64,000 bases of DNA. It comes from an uncultured Verrucomicrobiae bacterium (lineage in GTDB: Bacteria; Verrucomicrobiota; Verrucomicrobiia; Limisphaerales; AAA164-E04). A program made the position numbers and the translations under genes. Below are positions 29,301 through 37,400 of the stretch, piece by piece. The notes beneath the pieces were generated by a model. That model did not search any database, had not been told where the DNA came from, and saw only the letters and a list, made by a program, of their open reading frames with translations. Position 1 is the first letter of the stretch. Every line of letters begins with the position of its first letter. The DNA is taken from NCBI GenBank assembly GCA_951813855.1, contig OX638380.1:760876-824875 (forward strand), given 5' to 3'.

Positions 29301-30286
29301 TGACCCGGGCCGACATCGAACTTTCCCCCGGCAGCAAACGCAATCTGGAAATCAGCTTGCCCGCCGAACACCGGTTCTGGTTCGCCCGGGTCAACGGCCA
29401 GACGGTGTCGGCCCTCAACCTCGAAGGCAAACTGTTGATCCCCCTCTCGCCCAATCTCGACACGCCCGATCAAACCCAGGTGGAAATCAGTTTCCAGGGG
29501 CCCGCCGCCGCCGCGACTCCCCACCGCCTCCAGACCGCCCTCAGGAGCCTGAACCTCGACCTGCCGGCCGACTCGGTGACCTGGACCGTTTACCTCGACC
29601 GGGTTTGGGAATTGCACGATTGGGACGGCGATCTGCAACTGCGCCGGCAGAGTCAAATCACGGCCCATCAAACGGCGAAACTGAAAGATTACCTGTCCCA
29701 GGAACAGGCCCGCAACCGCAGCCGCGAACGCGAAGCCGAACAGTCCCTGGAACGCGGCAACCGTTACCTCATCGAAGGCCAGGAAGACAAGGCGCTCTAC
29801 AACTTCGAACAGGCGTTCATGAACACGCTGCAGAACACGGCCATCAACGAGGATTCGCGCGTCCAGCTGGAGAACGTGAAAACGAGCCAAGCCCTGCAGG
29901 CGATCAACGTGCAACAGGAAAGGCAACGCGGCAATCTGGGAGTCGCCGCACCCCAACAACAAGCGGCCACGGCCGGGGACGCGTTGCAAGACGCCGAGTT
30001 GCTGGACTTGGCCAAGCGGCTGGTGCAACAACAAGACGAATCGACGGCCGCGCCGCGAGGGTTCGACGTGACTTTTCCCGAACAGGGATTGCGGCTGGAA
30101 TTTCTCAAGAGCGTTCAGGTCGATTCGCTGGACCAGCTCGCGCTGCGCCTCCACGCCCGCTCGGCCGCTCAACCCAAAGCCTGGGCGCCGCTGGCGGGGG
30201 TCGCGCTGTTTTTGGCGGCGGTGATTTTCGGTCGATGGTTCTGGCGAACCGGCCGCCCCGGCGCCCCCCGGCCGGCGGCGAAGTAG
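23336..30286 (+). CDS. Giant multi-pass protein with two extracytoplasmic halves
   Basis: Not recognised as a known family; 2316 residues. The start at 23336 gives a signal peptide (HLIRHGFLLLLTASALWAAG); a TTG overlapping the previous stop is 30 bases upstream. Residues about 30-1070 are beta-rich with no membrane segments. About six hydrophobic helices then cluster at 1075-1281 (for example LLKLTVAAAMLGLAAVVFLF, PLALAAGLLLALAIYRW, GGAVALLLLLGFFLRYLLW). The last resembles an internal signal peptide (LLLWGIGTFAAPAAAAAGFA). A second beta-rich half runs to about 2130, then a TPR-like segment (LERGNRYLIEGQEDKALYNF) and a final helix (PLAGVALFLAAVIFGRWFW, about 2283-2302). It is the third gene of the sigma/vWA operon and probably its structural partner. 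Stop is TAG. Confidence 0.85.
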   Translation: MQAHLIRHGFLLLLTASALWAAGSLWGQEAAALPADNIEVSGKLNRQRAELTIFADLLEGATATNRLLYTSRVTRTLKLESQSILDRRTVEFRRVQGAFERIRLGLADGDRPDRVTGDGLLSWSLQQTETTNRALLLEFTESETPRETVTVTIDTVTEPDDLPYRHELRNLQFEYPTLASGEILIAAAPELTFELTGESGLIGSSDGADELGDLPAPADRRFRFFATDYRAELAVAPSDPDALRVNLSELTVKGQLQDDLLHFEVTATAATQNPRGAQMPLLSGGAAIVGLRLPEQVSLRKTPGGYALHLARPGTYPVTFDFAARIVEQDGWFQTRFRLPAAALLPLQLEAFDEATEFRLVNGGSFAANQTGFLTYVPADGRVLLTWRSLQEAESSKLFYNTESHTVIRIGTGVMRQNSATVVTVMQGNLRELRFDVAGAGEITRVTATDILSWEVVPTDNPAVRELVVRFNQAQTETCQVDITTLSTLGSFPLETQPVKITPQGATRHHGLIEAYNEGAVRLNVVNTAGLSRISPGSRTDPNQNPQRQAYPSQHFAFRHSSTDYALTAQVDDIEPEISASALIAYHLGHDQTRIEADLDLEIREAPIREHVLTIPSDYVIAEVNAHRLADFFVGDAEEEGTATLRLEFEQPVFGRQQIRLRLEKNEALEGTLWNLGRIVSQATRQFRGHIGVSSIQGFRLIPETFSGVSEIATVYFPNQLEGLQAAFRITESEWNVSLNANPIPQAIQAECTHLYTIGNGLIYGSSLVQLAISGAPVDLLQFSIPEEYQNVEFTGKEVRNWISTDSGYDVVLQTPIIGFYTILVSYERPFQDEADVLDATGSFPLNTVSERGTIILSSNRQIQLDDGGEATTLIRLAPEELSSEHRLLLTQPILTAYQYHQRPFALNIGLSTLNEGSSVRQIVDRADIRTRIAQDGQTVTSASYFVKSTGSPHFRLLRPNQSQLWSASVNGEKVIPITADGASLIPLRAEADANQYHQVDIQLASSASEANPITIALPQLGVPVLYSNWRLEAAYGQRLRHLDGNVVPKQETRRSNGYRQLQQLMYGSGPWPAGALLKLTVAAAMLGLAAVVFLFSGQAQIHRFKWRHVIGLSVGALAGVSGVLILGSVSSGALNRPLPAAQNNLELELSLTLPEQPPEVTIENRSVDYVFNDYLGYGWPLALAAGLLLALAIYRWTPGQRTLAEFGVWLLIFLSVLSWPRGGAVALLLLLGFFLRYLLWPAFASAWRHRRKFVRETAVPALLLWGIGTFAAPAAAAAGFAVPNSVQQEVTIGELHATGEVSLYWDAREREQLVLLRAPGILTGLSLDESRFRLSKTGSNVLTNTLTALQDGPALIRFTYQIPIDRNQKPDGFVLPTHFGLINKLHFELSDRNAELLIPQAISVSRDEPENPQSRSWTVIPEPVNDLLVHWRPRQRDRSEEAAVYFAEITTLLTPSFGLIEGFQDIAIRPAQGEIGNVQLQVPAGITINDVLVDDLSQWRFEPELGRLKIDLNQPKSQPFLIRIRSQWIAEALPYTATLALPTVENVSGQVGTIGIGTGNETQIRALTPTNLVPIDPQDFPRSLLLLCHQYFPDVRVRHAFRYGDTDASLELSVEAVAPQVTVNTQERLSIGEDRTLLATSILANVSRAGVFQLSFALPEAMNIDSVSGDRLSHWTEAAADDAKVITLHLREKHQGELRFDVTLSGPGIPLEETWTAPKISIREAHRQRGQLLVIPEQGIRLQLTTRENVSPIDPRKRGVNTNGAQAFDLLNGDWNLIFGVEQVAPWIEVASLQDCLFSEGKTDVTIFLDFLVKNTAVKSLSLTVPVTANNVRFEGQYIADSIRTPMPDDNRDHWTIRLQRRVIDHYRLVLRYQTALPEDDALLELRGAIVGDANLQRSFLALRTRGRLQVAIDQLPESLYVTDWHNIPRNLQRNLPDNLTVEHSFRAVSSDFRLPLTVSRRQITPTLTAQVNRFDLTTILSQNGSALTRADIELSPGSKRNLEISLPAEHRFWFARVNGQTVSALNLEGKLLIPLSPNLDTPDQTQVEISFQGPAAAATPHRLQTALRSLNLDLPADSVTWTVYLDRVWELHDWDGDLQLRRQSQITAHQTAKLKDYLSQEQARNRSREREAEQSLERGNRYLIEGQEDKALYNFEQAFMNTLQNTAINEDSRVQLENVKTSQALQAINVQQERQRGNLGVAAPQQQAATAGDALQDAELLDLAKRLVQQQDESTAAPRGFDVTFPEQGLRLEFLKSVQVDSLDQLALRLHARSAAQPKAWAPLAGVALFLAAVIFGRWFWRTGRPGAPRPAAK

Positions 30287-30304
30287 TCGCCGCATCGCTC
30301 GTTG

Positions 30305-30339
30305 CCGCCCGCCGGTTCGGCCCTCGAACCGGCGGGCGG
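30305..30339 (+). terminator. Strong hairpin after the giant gene
   Basis: A perfect 15-bp stem (30305-30319 with 30325-30339) around loop GCCCT starts 19 bases after the stop codon. There is no U tract, so it is a factor-dependent terminator or an mRNA 3' end protector, not a classical intrinsic terminator. Confidence 0.55.
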
Positions 30340-30556
30340 ACGCATCCCGGACGAGGCGTTCGCCCCCACCGTGAGTTATCATTGACCGGGCGGCGCAATC
30401 GAAATCCGATTGCCGCTCTTGGGAGGGAACTACCGGCAATTGCAGCCAAAACCGCTTGGCATCGCCCGCCGTAGCTGAATAAAACGGATCAAAAGGAGAG
30501 TCGGAACGTGAATTCATGAAGCGCGAGGACACTCCAAGCGGCTGTTGTTTCCCGGG

Positions 30557-30586
30557 TTGACATTCGACCTAGGAACGTGGTCTAAT
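30557..30586 (+). promoter_or_regulatory. Sigma-70-type promoter of tRNA-Tyr
   Basis: TTGACA at 30557-30562 and TCTAAT at 30581-30586 with an 18-base spacer; the mature tRNA starts 28 bases after the -10 box. Confidence 0.75.
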
Positions 30587-30613
30587 GGCGGTTCCCGGCC
30601 AAAGCCGAAATCG

Positions 30614-30698
30614 GGCAAGGTACTCAAGCGGTCAACGAGGGCAGACTGTAAATCTGCTGGCTAAGCCTTCACAGGTTCGAATCCTGTCCTTGCCACCA
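30614..30698 (+). tRNA. tRNA-Tyr (anticodon GTA)
   Basis: Class II tRNA with acceptor stem GGCAAGG/CCTTGCC, anticodon loop CTGTAAA (anticodon 30648-30650), a long variable arm, T-loop GGTTCGAATCC, discriminator A and an encoded CCA (30696-30698). Confidence 0.95.
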
Positions 30699-30739
30699 TC
30701 CCCTCTCCCCCTGCGCTCCGCTCAACCCGGAAAGCGTGG

Positions 30740-30811
30740 AGCCAATGATCGGATTTGAACCGATGACCGACGGTTTACGAAACCGTTGCTCTACCACTGA
30801 GCTACATTGGC
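30740..30811 (-). tRNA. tRNA-Thr (anticodon CGT)
   Basis: The reverse complement folds as a standard cloverleaf: acceptor GCCAATG/CATTGGC, D-arm GCTCAGTGGTAGAGC, anticodon stem ACGGT/ACCGT with loop TTCGTAA (anticodon at plus 30777-30779), and T-arm with GGTTCAAATCC. CCA is encoded at plus 30737-30739. Convergent with tRNA-Tyr. Confidence 0.94.
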
Positions 30812-30971
30812 CGCGGCAAAAGGGCAGCGTAACCGAGGCAGCCGGGCCGTTCAAGGAAAAACCGTCCGCCGCCGTTTCCGGTGCCGGAACTCCGGCCGGA
30901 AGGATCCGGCGCTTCGCCTCCCCCTCTCGTTGCCATTTAACCGGCCGGCCGGTCGAACGGGCGGCGAACCC

Positions 30972-32441
30972 TTAAGGAGTGCCGTCCGTCGAGATTCGGT
31001 TCGCTATCGCCGCCCGTTCGGCTTCCGGGTCGTAATGGACGTTCGGCGCGCGAGGCACGGCCGCCTTCGTTTCCTGGCGCCAGGCTTCCAGATCGTCCCT
31101 CAGCCGCCGTACAACCGCCGGCCGGGAAGCGGCCAAATCGTACTGTTCCCCGATATCGACTCCCAAATGGTATAACTCCACCTCGTCGTCCTCGAAGTAA
31201 TGGTGAAGTTTCCAAAAGCCGCGGCGCACGACGCTGCAGGGACGAGTCCGAAACAACGGATCCCGCTGTTCGTGAAACACTTCCTGGTACGATTGGAGAT
31301 ACGCGGGAAAATGCCAATACAGTGACCGGGGTTCCCAGGCCTCCTGCCGCCCGCGCAACAGCGGCGACAAATCCCTGCCGTCCAGTAGCTGCTCCGGCAA
31401 CGGCGCGTTCATCATGGCGCACAAAGTCGGATAAAGGTCCACCCCGATGACCGGAACGGCGGAATGAGAACCGGGGTCGGTGACCCCGGGCCACCGGACG
31501 AACAACGGAACCCTGATGCCTCCTTCGTAATAAGTTCCCTTGTAGCCCTTCAGGGGGGCCATGTCGGTCGCCGGGCCGTACCCGCCGTTATCGGAAAAAA
31601 AGATCACGACGGTCCGATCCAATAATTCATACGACTCCAGGGCCCGGCGGATTCGCCCGACTCCTCGATCGACGGCTTCGATCATCGTGGCCATGATCGT
31701 GTGCCGATGAAGTCTCCCGGCGGGTTTGGCTTCGTACTTCTCCAGTAATTCGCGTTTGGCGTGAAGCGGCGTATGGACGGCGAAGTGCGTCAAATACAGC
31801 AGCCAAGGCCGGCGGCGGTTTTGCCGGATAAAATCGAGCGCCTCCTGGGTCAACCGATCGGTCAAATACTCCCCTTCCGGAGCCGATTCCAATCCCGGAA
31901 CTTTCGGATGCGGCGGATAATACCCCCGCGGCGGACTGCCCGACATCCCTCCCCCGATATTGACGTCGAAACCGTAAGGCCGGGGATCGCCGCTCAAATG
32001 CCACTTGCCGATGGTAGCCGTGCGGTAGCCCGCGTCTTGCGCCACCTGGGCCCAAGTCCGAATCGCCGGGTCTAACACGTTCACTCCGGAAACGTGTTCC
32101 AGTTTACGGAACTGGCGATTGCCCCGGGGGCCGACGCCCACGTTGTAGATCCGGTGCCGCGGCGTATATTGACCGGAAAGCAGGCAGGCGCGGGCGGGGG
32201 CGCAATTGGCGGCCGCGGAGTAAGCGTCGGTAAAGATCATGCCCTCCTCCGCCAACCGGTCCAGCTGCGGCGTTTCGTAGTAGTCGGAGCCCATGTAGGA
32301 AGTGTCCTTCCACCCGAAATCGTCCAAGTAAATCAACAACACGTTAGGCCGATGCCCCGCCGCCTCGAGTAACCCTGCCCCCAACAGACAGGCCAAAGCC
32401 CAACTCCATCGATACCGCACCCGCCTCCGAGTCTGACGCAT
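30972..32441 (-). CDS. Type I sulfatase (formylglycine type), exported
   Basis: Hydrolyses sulfate esters after conversion of an active-site cysteine to formylglycine. 489 residues from the ATG at 32441 (a GTG lies one codon earlier). Signal peptide: WSWALACLLGAGLLEAAG. Metal-site start: RPNVLLIYLDDFGW. Maturation motif: NCAPARACLLSGQ, with Cys80 in C-x-P-x-R. Later: TIGKWHLSGDPRPYGF, FFSDNGGYGPATDMAPLKGY and PLFVRWPGV. The start lies only a few bases after the stop of the upstream acyl-CoA ligase, so they are probably co-transcribed. Substrate unknown; likely a sulfated polysaccharide. Confidence 0.92.
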   Translation of the reverse strand: MRQTRRRVRYRWSWALACLLGAGLLEAAGHRPNVLLIYLDDFGWKDTSYMGSDYYETPQLDRLAEEGMIFTDAYSAAANCAPARACLLSGQYTPRHRIYNVGVGPRGNRQFRKLEHVSGVNVLDPAIRTWAQVAQDAGYRTATIGKWHLSGDPRPYGFDVNIGGGMSGSPPRGYYPPHPKVPGLESAPEGEYLTDRLTQEALDFIRQNRRRPWLLYLTHFAVHTPLHAKRELLEKYEAKPAGRLHRHTIMATMIEAVDRGVGRIRRALESYELLDRTVVIFFSDNGGYGPATDMAPLKGYKGTYYEGGIRVPLFVRWPGVTDPGSHSAVPVIGVDLYPTLCAMMNAPLPEQLLDGRDLSPLLRGRQEAWEPRSLYWHFPAYLQSYQEVFHEQRDPLFRTRPCSVVRRGFWKLHHYFEDDEVELYHLGVDIGEQYDLAASRPAVVRRLRDDLEAWRQETKAAVPRAPNVHYDPEAERAAIANRISTDGTP

Positions 32442-32445
32442 CACG

Positions 32446-34059
32446 CTAACCTTCCCCCTCGTTTGATGTTCCGTTCCCGCATGACGGCGCCTCGCCGTCC
32501 CCCGCCCGATCGATTCGCTCGCGCAATTCTGGTTTGCGCACTTTGCCGGTCGCCGTCAGCGGCAACGAGTCGACGATCCGAACCTGCCGCGGATATTTAA
32601 AACCGGCCATTCGTTTTTTGGTCCATTCGACGATCGTCTCAGGGGCCGCTTCCTGAGCTTCTTGCAACACGACATAAGCCACGATTTCCTGGCCGTATTT
32701 CTCGTGCGCCACGCCGACTACCGCCGCCAGAGCGACGGCCGGATGAGTTTGAACGACCGCTTCGACTTCGGCCGGATAGACGTTATAGCCTCCCCGGATA
32801 ATCAAATCGTCGACCCGGTCCACGAGATACAAATACCCCTCTTCGTCCCACCGGCCGATATCGCCGGTCCGCAACCAGCCGTCCTGCAGTTTCCGTGCCG
32901 TCAACTCCGGACGATTCAGATAGCCTTGCATCACGGAATGACCCTGCACTTCAATTTCGCCGCGTTCGCCGGCCGGCAACCGGTCGCGGTCTTTTCCGAC
33001 CACCCGCACGTTCACGCCCCAGACCGGTTTGCCGACCGATCCGATCTTGGGTTCGAAATGCAGCTGATTAAAGGTCGTCATCGCCGAGGTTTCCGACAGC
33101 CCGTAACCTTCGAGAATCGGAATGCGACACCGCTCCCGGAATTCCCGGATGATGGCCTCGGGCATCGACGCTCCGCCGCAGCAGCCCAGCCGAAGATGAG
33201 CCGAGAGCCGATTCAAGATCGCCGCCCCCTCCGAGGGAGCTTGCAACAAGGACCAGTACATGGTCGGCACTCCGCAAAACAACGTGACTCGATGAGCCGC
33301 CATGAGCCGCAACGCCCGTTCGGGATCGAAGCGCTCCAACAACGACAGCGAACTGCCACAGAGCAAAGCGGCGTTCATTTGAGCGGTCTGGGCGTAACAG
33401 TGAAACAACGGCAAGCCCACCAAGGATACGTCGTCGCTTCGCATCGCCACCAAGTCCCGCGCCGTGAGCGCCGCGGTCAAGATATTCTGGTGCGTCAACA
33501 CGACGCCTTTGGCCTTGCCGGTAGTGCCGGAAGTGTACAGCACGACCGCGGGGTCTCCAGGCCGGGTCGGTTCGGGATCGAAATCGTCGGTGCCTCGCGC
33601 CATCAAGGCCTCGATCGTCGGCATTCCGGCCCACGACACCCGTTCGCCGTTTCGGGTCACGCTCCAGAAACGAACGTCCCGTTCCGTCTCTTCGCGAGCG
33701 GACAACGCTTCCTGGCCGAGAGCCAGCCGGTCGGTCCCTTCGAACGCGATGATACCCCGGGCCCGGGTATCTTCCAAAACGTATTTCAATTCGGCCCGGC
33801 GGTACAAGACGTTGACAGGCACGACCACGGCGCCGGCCTTGAGAATGCCGAAATAAGCGACGACAAACTCGACTCGATTGGGACAGGCCACCACCACGAA
33901 ATCGCCGGGACGAACGCCTTCGGCTCTCAAGCCGCCGGCCAAGCGGTTGGCGGCCCGATTCAATCGACGATAGTTCCAGTTTCCAGACTCGGTAACAACG
34001 GCGACGCGGTCCCCGCCAAGTTGTGCCGTTCCTTCCAGAATAATCGAGCAATTTAACAT
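32446..34059 (-). CDS. Long-chain acyl-CoA ligase (AMP-forming)
   Basis: Activates carboxylic acids to acyl-CoA through an acyl-AMP. The 537-residue product starts at the ATG at 34059 (MLNCSIILEG); a longer frame adds an arginine-rich stretch atypical of the family. ANL motifs are intact: P-loop LYTSGTTGKAKGVVLTHQNI, ILEGYGLSETSAMTTFN, GWLRTGDIGRWDEEGYLYLV, DRVDDLIIRGGYNVYPAEVE, and the C-terminal lysine in PLTATGKVRKPEL. It probably supplies substrate to the beta-oxidation genes at 42-47.7 kb, though it is not contiguous with them. Stop is TAG. Confidence 0.92.
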   Translation of the reverse strand: MLNCSIILEGTAQLGGDRVAVVTESGNWNYRRLNRAANRLAGGLRAEGVRPGDFVVVACPNRVEFVVAYFGILKAGAVVVPVNVLYRRAELKYVLEDTRARGIIAFEGTDRLALGQEALSAREETERDVRFWSVTRNGERVSWAGMPTIEALMARGTDDFDPEPTRPGDPAVVLYTSGTTGKAKGVVLTHQNILTAALTARDLVAMRSDDVSLVGLPLFHCYAQTAQMNAALLCGSSLSLLERFDPERALRLMAAHRVTLFCGVPTMYWSLLQAPSEGAAILNRLSAHLRLGCCGGASMPEAIIREFRERCRIPILEGYGLSETSAMTTFNQLHFEPKIGSVGKPVWGVNVRVVGKDRDRLPAGERGEIEVQGHSVMQGYLNRPELTARKLQDGWLRTGDIGRWDEEGYLYLVDRVDDLIIRGGYNVYPAEVEAVVQTHPAVALAAVVGVAHEKYGQEIVAYVVLQEAQEAAPETIVEWTKKRMAGFKYPRQVRIVDSLPLTATGKVRKPELRERIDRAGDGEAPSCGNGTSNEGEG

Positions 34060-34274
34060 AAACCCGGCCCTAACCCTCCAACGTTTTCGACGCCCCAATC
34101 CAGTAACGGGGCCAAGCGAAAAACCAAAGCGTAAACGCCGGACGGTCGGCGGACAACCGCCTTCGGAATCGGTCCGCATCTTCCCGGCAGCTTTCCTAAC
34201 CGCCGCCTCGGCCGCGGACCCGATTCGAGCGAGTTTCCGTTTTCCGATTAATCGCCGTTTACGGCGAAAAAAAG

Positions 34275-34304
34275 TTGACCGTCCCCCCGAACGGGAAGTA
34301 GAAT
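34275..34304 (+). promoter_or_regulatory. Sigma-70-type promoter of the LRR protein gene
   Basis: TTGACC at 34275-34280 and TAGAAT at 34299-34304, spacer 18. It implies an untranslated leader of about 145 bases before the ATG at 34458. The remainder of the 34060-34457 gap shows nothing else. Confidence 0.55.
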
Positions 34305-34457
34305 ACTTCCGAAGTACCGCGACTGATTCGGTTTACTCCGAGGTCGGAAGGCGTCTTGGGAGTTTTCGTGAATGGTACGAAAGCAAGTCGGGAACACGCC
34401 GGACCGGACCGGGGGCGATGTCAATCCGGATGGCGCACTGGGACAACAAACAACAAT

Positions 34458-37400
34458 ATGAAAGTCGAATACGCTAGCCGAATCTTGTTTCCTTTCTTTA
34501 TCACAGTCGCGCTAGGTATCTTCCTTTGCCAGTCTGCAATCGCCCAGGAAGGGACTATTCCAGACGGGGATCCGATCACGGAGCCGAAAGAACCTGGCGA
34601 ACCGAATCTCCCGCCCATGGACCCGGATGAACCGGCCTCGCCAAACGACGACGACGATTCCAACGCGAACAACGGCGGTATGAACGGAGAGGATCCCGAT
34701 AATCCGGGAGGCGGCATGGACGGATCGGAGTCTGGCGGCGATGGAATGGAAGAGCCGGGCGAACCCTTGGTCTTCTGTCCCGGAGTCTATCCGGACGGGC
34801 GCACCCAAGAAGTCGTCGACGCGTTGGTCGCGGCCGTTCCCGAAGCGAACAGTTGCGAAGACTTAACGGCGGCCGATCTAGCCTCCCTGAATTCCCTGTC
34901 GCTGTCCGGAAAAGGCATCACGGCATTGCAAGCGGGCGATTTCACAGGCTTGACCAACCTGCGAGAGTTGAACCTCGGTCTCAACTCGCTTACCGAACTG
35001 CCCGAAGGACTCTTCGCCGGATTGACGAATCTGAGTCGACTCGACCTCAACGGGAACCGGTTGACGACCTTGGATGCTTCCTCGTTTGCCGGGATCGAAA
35101 ACCTGTTAGTGCTCAACCTGTCGGACAATCGCATCCAAACTATCGAAGGCGATACTTTCCACGCCTTTAGGCAATTGGCTGCCATCGAAATGAACATGAA
35201 CGAGTTGACCGCCTTCTATCCCGAGACGTTCGAAGGCCTATCCACTCTGCAAATCCTGACGCTCTGGGACAACGACCTGTTGGGGTTGCACGCCGATACG
35301 TTCAAGGATCTCACCGATTTGCGGGTCCTTAACTTATGGGGCAACGACCTGACGGTTCTACCACCCAGCCTCTTTCACCCCACGGTCAACCTGCGCTATA
35401 TAGGGCTGGGCGCCAATCCACTGAAGGTGCTGGACGCCACCCAATTCCAAGGACTCATCCACTTGCAGTTTCTGAACCTCGAAGGCGCCGACCTCATCCG
35501 GCTCGACGCCAAATTATTCAAGGATCTCAAGAGTCTGACAAATTTGAATCTCTGGGGCAACAAACTGACCTACCTGCCGCCCAGTCTGTTCAGCGGACTC
35601 GACAAGCTGGAGTTTCTCGGGTTATGGGGCAACCAACTTATCAGCGTCCCCTTGGATTTGATCGAGGACTTGCCCTCCCTGCAGGATTTACGGCTCAACG
35701 GCAATCAATTGGTGAACCTGGAAGAGTTTCTTTCCCGGTTGACCACCCCGATTTTTATCGACGTGACCGGCAGTTCCAGTTCGCTGTTGACCTTGATCAC
35801 CAATCCGCTGGATTCGATCACGATCAGCGAAGGGCAAGACTCCTCCTATTCCATCCAGTTGCTTTCGCAGCCGGTTAATAACGCCGCCATCACTCCCGTC
35901 AGCACCAGTCCCATCTTGACCTTCTCCCCGGAAAAGCTGTTGTTCACGCCGGATAATTGGCGCACGCCGCAAACCGTGACGGTCATCGCCGGAAACGACG
36001 ACGATGTCGAAGACGAAACACTGTTCATCCGCCACGCTATCAAGGTTCAAGCGGTGGCTTCCACCACCACGGAAAGCCTGATCGCCAGCGTGCTGGACGA
36101 CGACGAACTCATGCTCGACTGCCCTGACAGTTTGTTGCACGGACGCACTCTGATCGTCGCCAACGCCATCATCGACCAAGTGGACGGCGTCGCCGATTGC
36201 GCGGACATCACGGCCGAGCACCTCGCCTCGATCGAGGAGTTGGATTTGTCCGAACAAAAACTCAACGTACTGCTATCCGGAGACTTCGCCGGCCTATCCG
36301 GCTTGAAGTCCCTCAGCTTGTACCGCAACCGGCTCGCCGAGTTGCCGTCGGACATTTTTTCCGGCCTGACCAATCTGGAACGGTTGGAAATCGACCGCAA
36401 CGACTTGGTTTCCCTGCCCGGCGAGCTCTTCGCGGATTTAACCAAACTCCGGCTGTTGTACGTCGGCGGCAATCCCTTGAAGAGCGTGCCCTTGGAACTG
36501 TTCTCCGGCCTGAACCAACTGACTTTGCTTTCGCTGTCCTATACGCCGCTGAGTGCTCTGCCGCCAGATTTGTTCGTCGACTTGACCGAGTTGCGCTCGC
36601 TCATCTTGCGAAACAACCAATTGGTTTCCCTTCCCGAAGGCACGTTCGCCGGCCTGTCCGGGCTGAAAAATCTTTGGCTCGACGGCAACCAGCTCACCGG
36701 CCTGCTACCCATCGAACTAGGCGAGCTCGCCAATCTGGAGTTTTTAAGCATGAACCACAATCCGTTCTACTTTTTGCCGTCCGACGTTTTCGCCGGCTTG
36801 GCACAGCTCAATTGGTTGGATTTGCAAAGCTGCGGGTTAACGGAAATCGACGCGGCGCTGTTTACGGTTTTAACCAAGTTGCGCACCCTGTCGCTAAGCC
36901 GCAACGATCTCAAGGATCTTCCTGCGGACCTCTTCGCCGATCAGAAGAATTTGAAGACGCTCGACCTTAACGGCAACAATTTGACCAGTCAGGCGGTGAC
37001 TGAAACCGTGCCCCTTATCCAGGGTCGCGGCATCGCCGTCACTTTCGATCCCACGCCCCACGGCGCCCTCCTCAATATCTCCGGCAATCATCAGACGGTG
37101 GTAGCTCGAAACACCTTGGAAAATCCCTTTGTCGTTCAAGTGATCGAAGGCTTGGGCACCCCCCTCCCCGGCCTCAACATCGCCTTCCAGGTGCTCGAGG
37201 GGGGCGGCACACTCGACACGAATCTGGTGCCGACCGACGCGGAAGGCAAGGCGTCGGCGGTACTGACCTCAGGGTTGGCCGCTGGCTTCAACGTCGTCGA
37301 AGCCAGCGTCGTCGGCTTGCCCCTCAGAACCTTGTTTATCGCGGAAGCGACGCCCTACACCAACCAGGCTCCGTCCCTGACCGGCGAACTCGAAAATCTC

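Noticed and set aside
23410..30474. Long overlapping frames inside the giant gene on both strands
   Set aside because: GC-rich third-position artefacts; compositions are Arg/Pro-rich and without motifs, while the main frame is continuous and motif-bearing.
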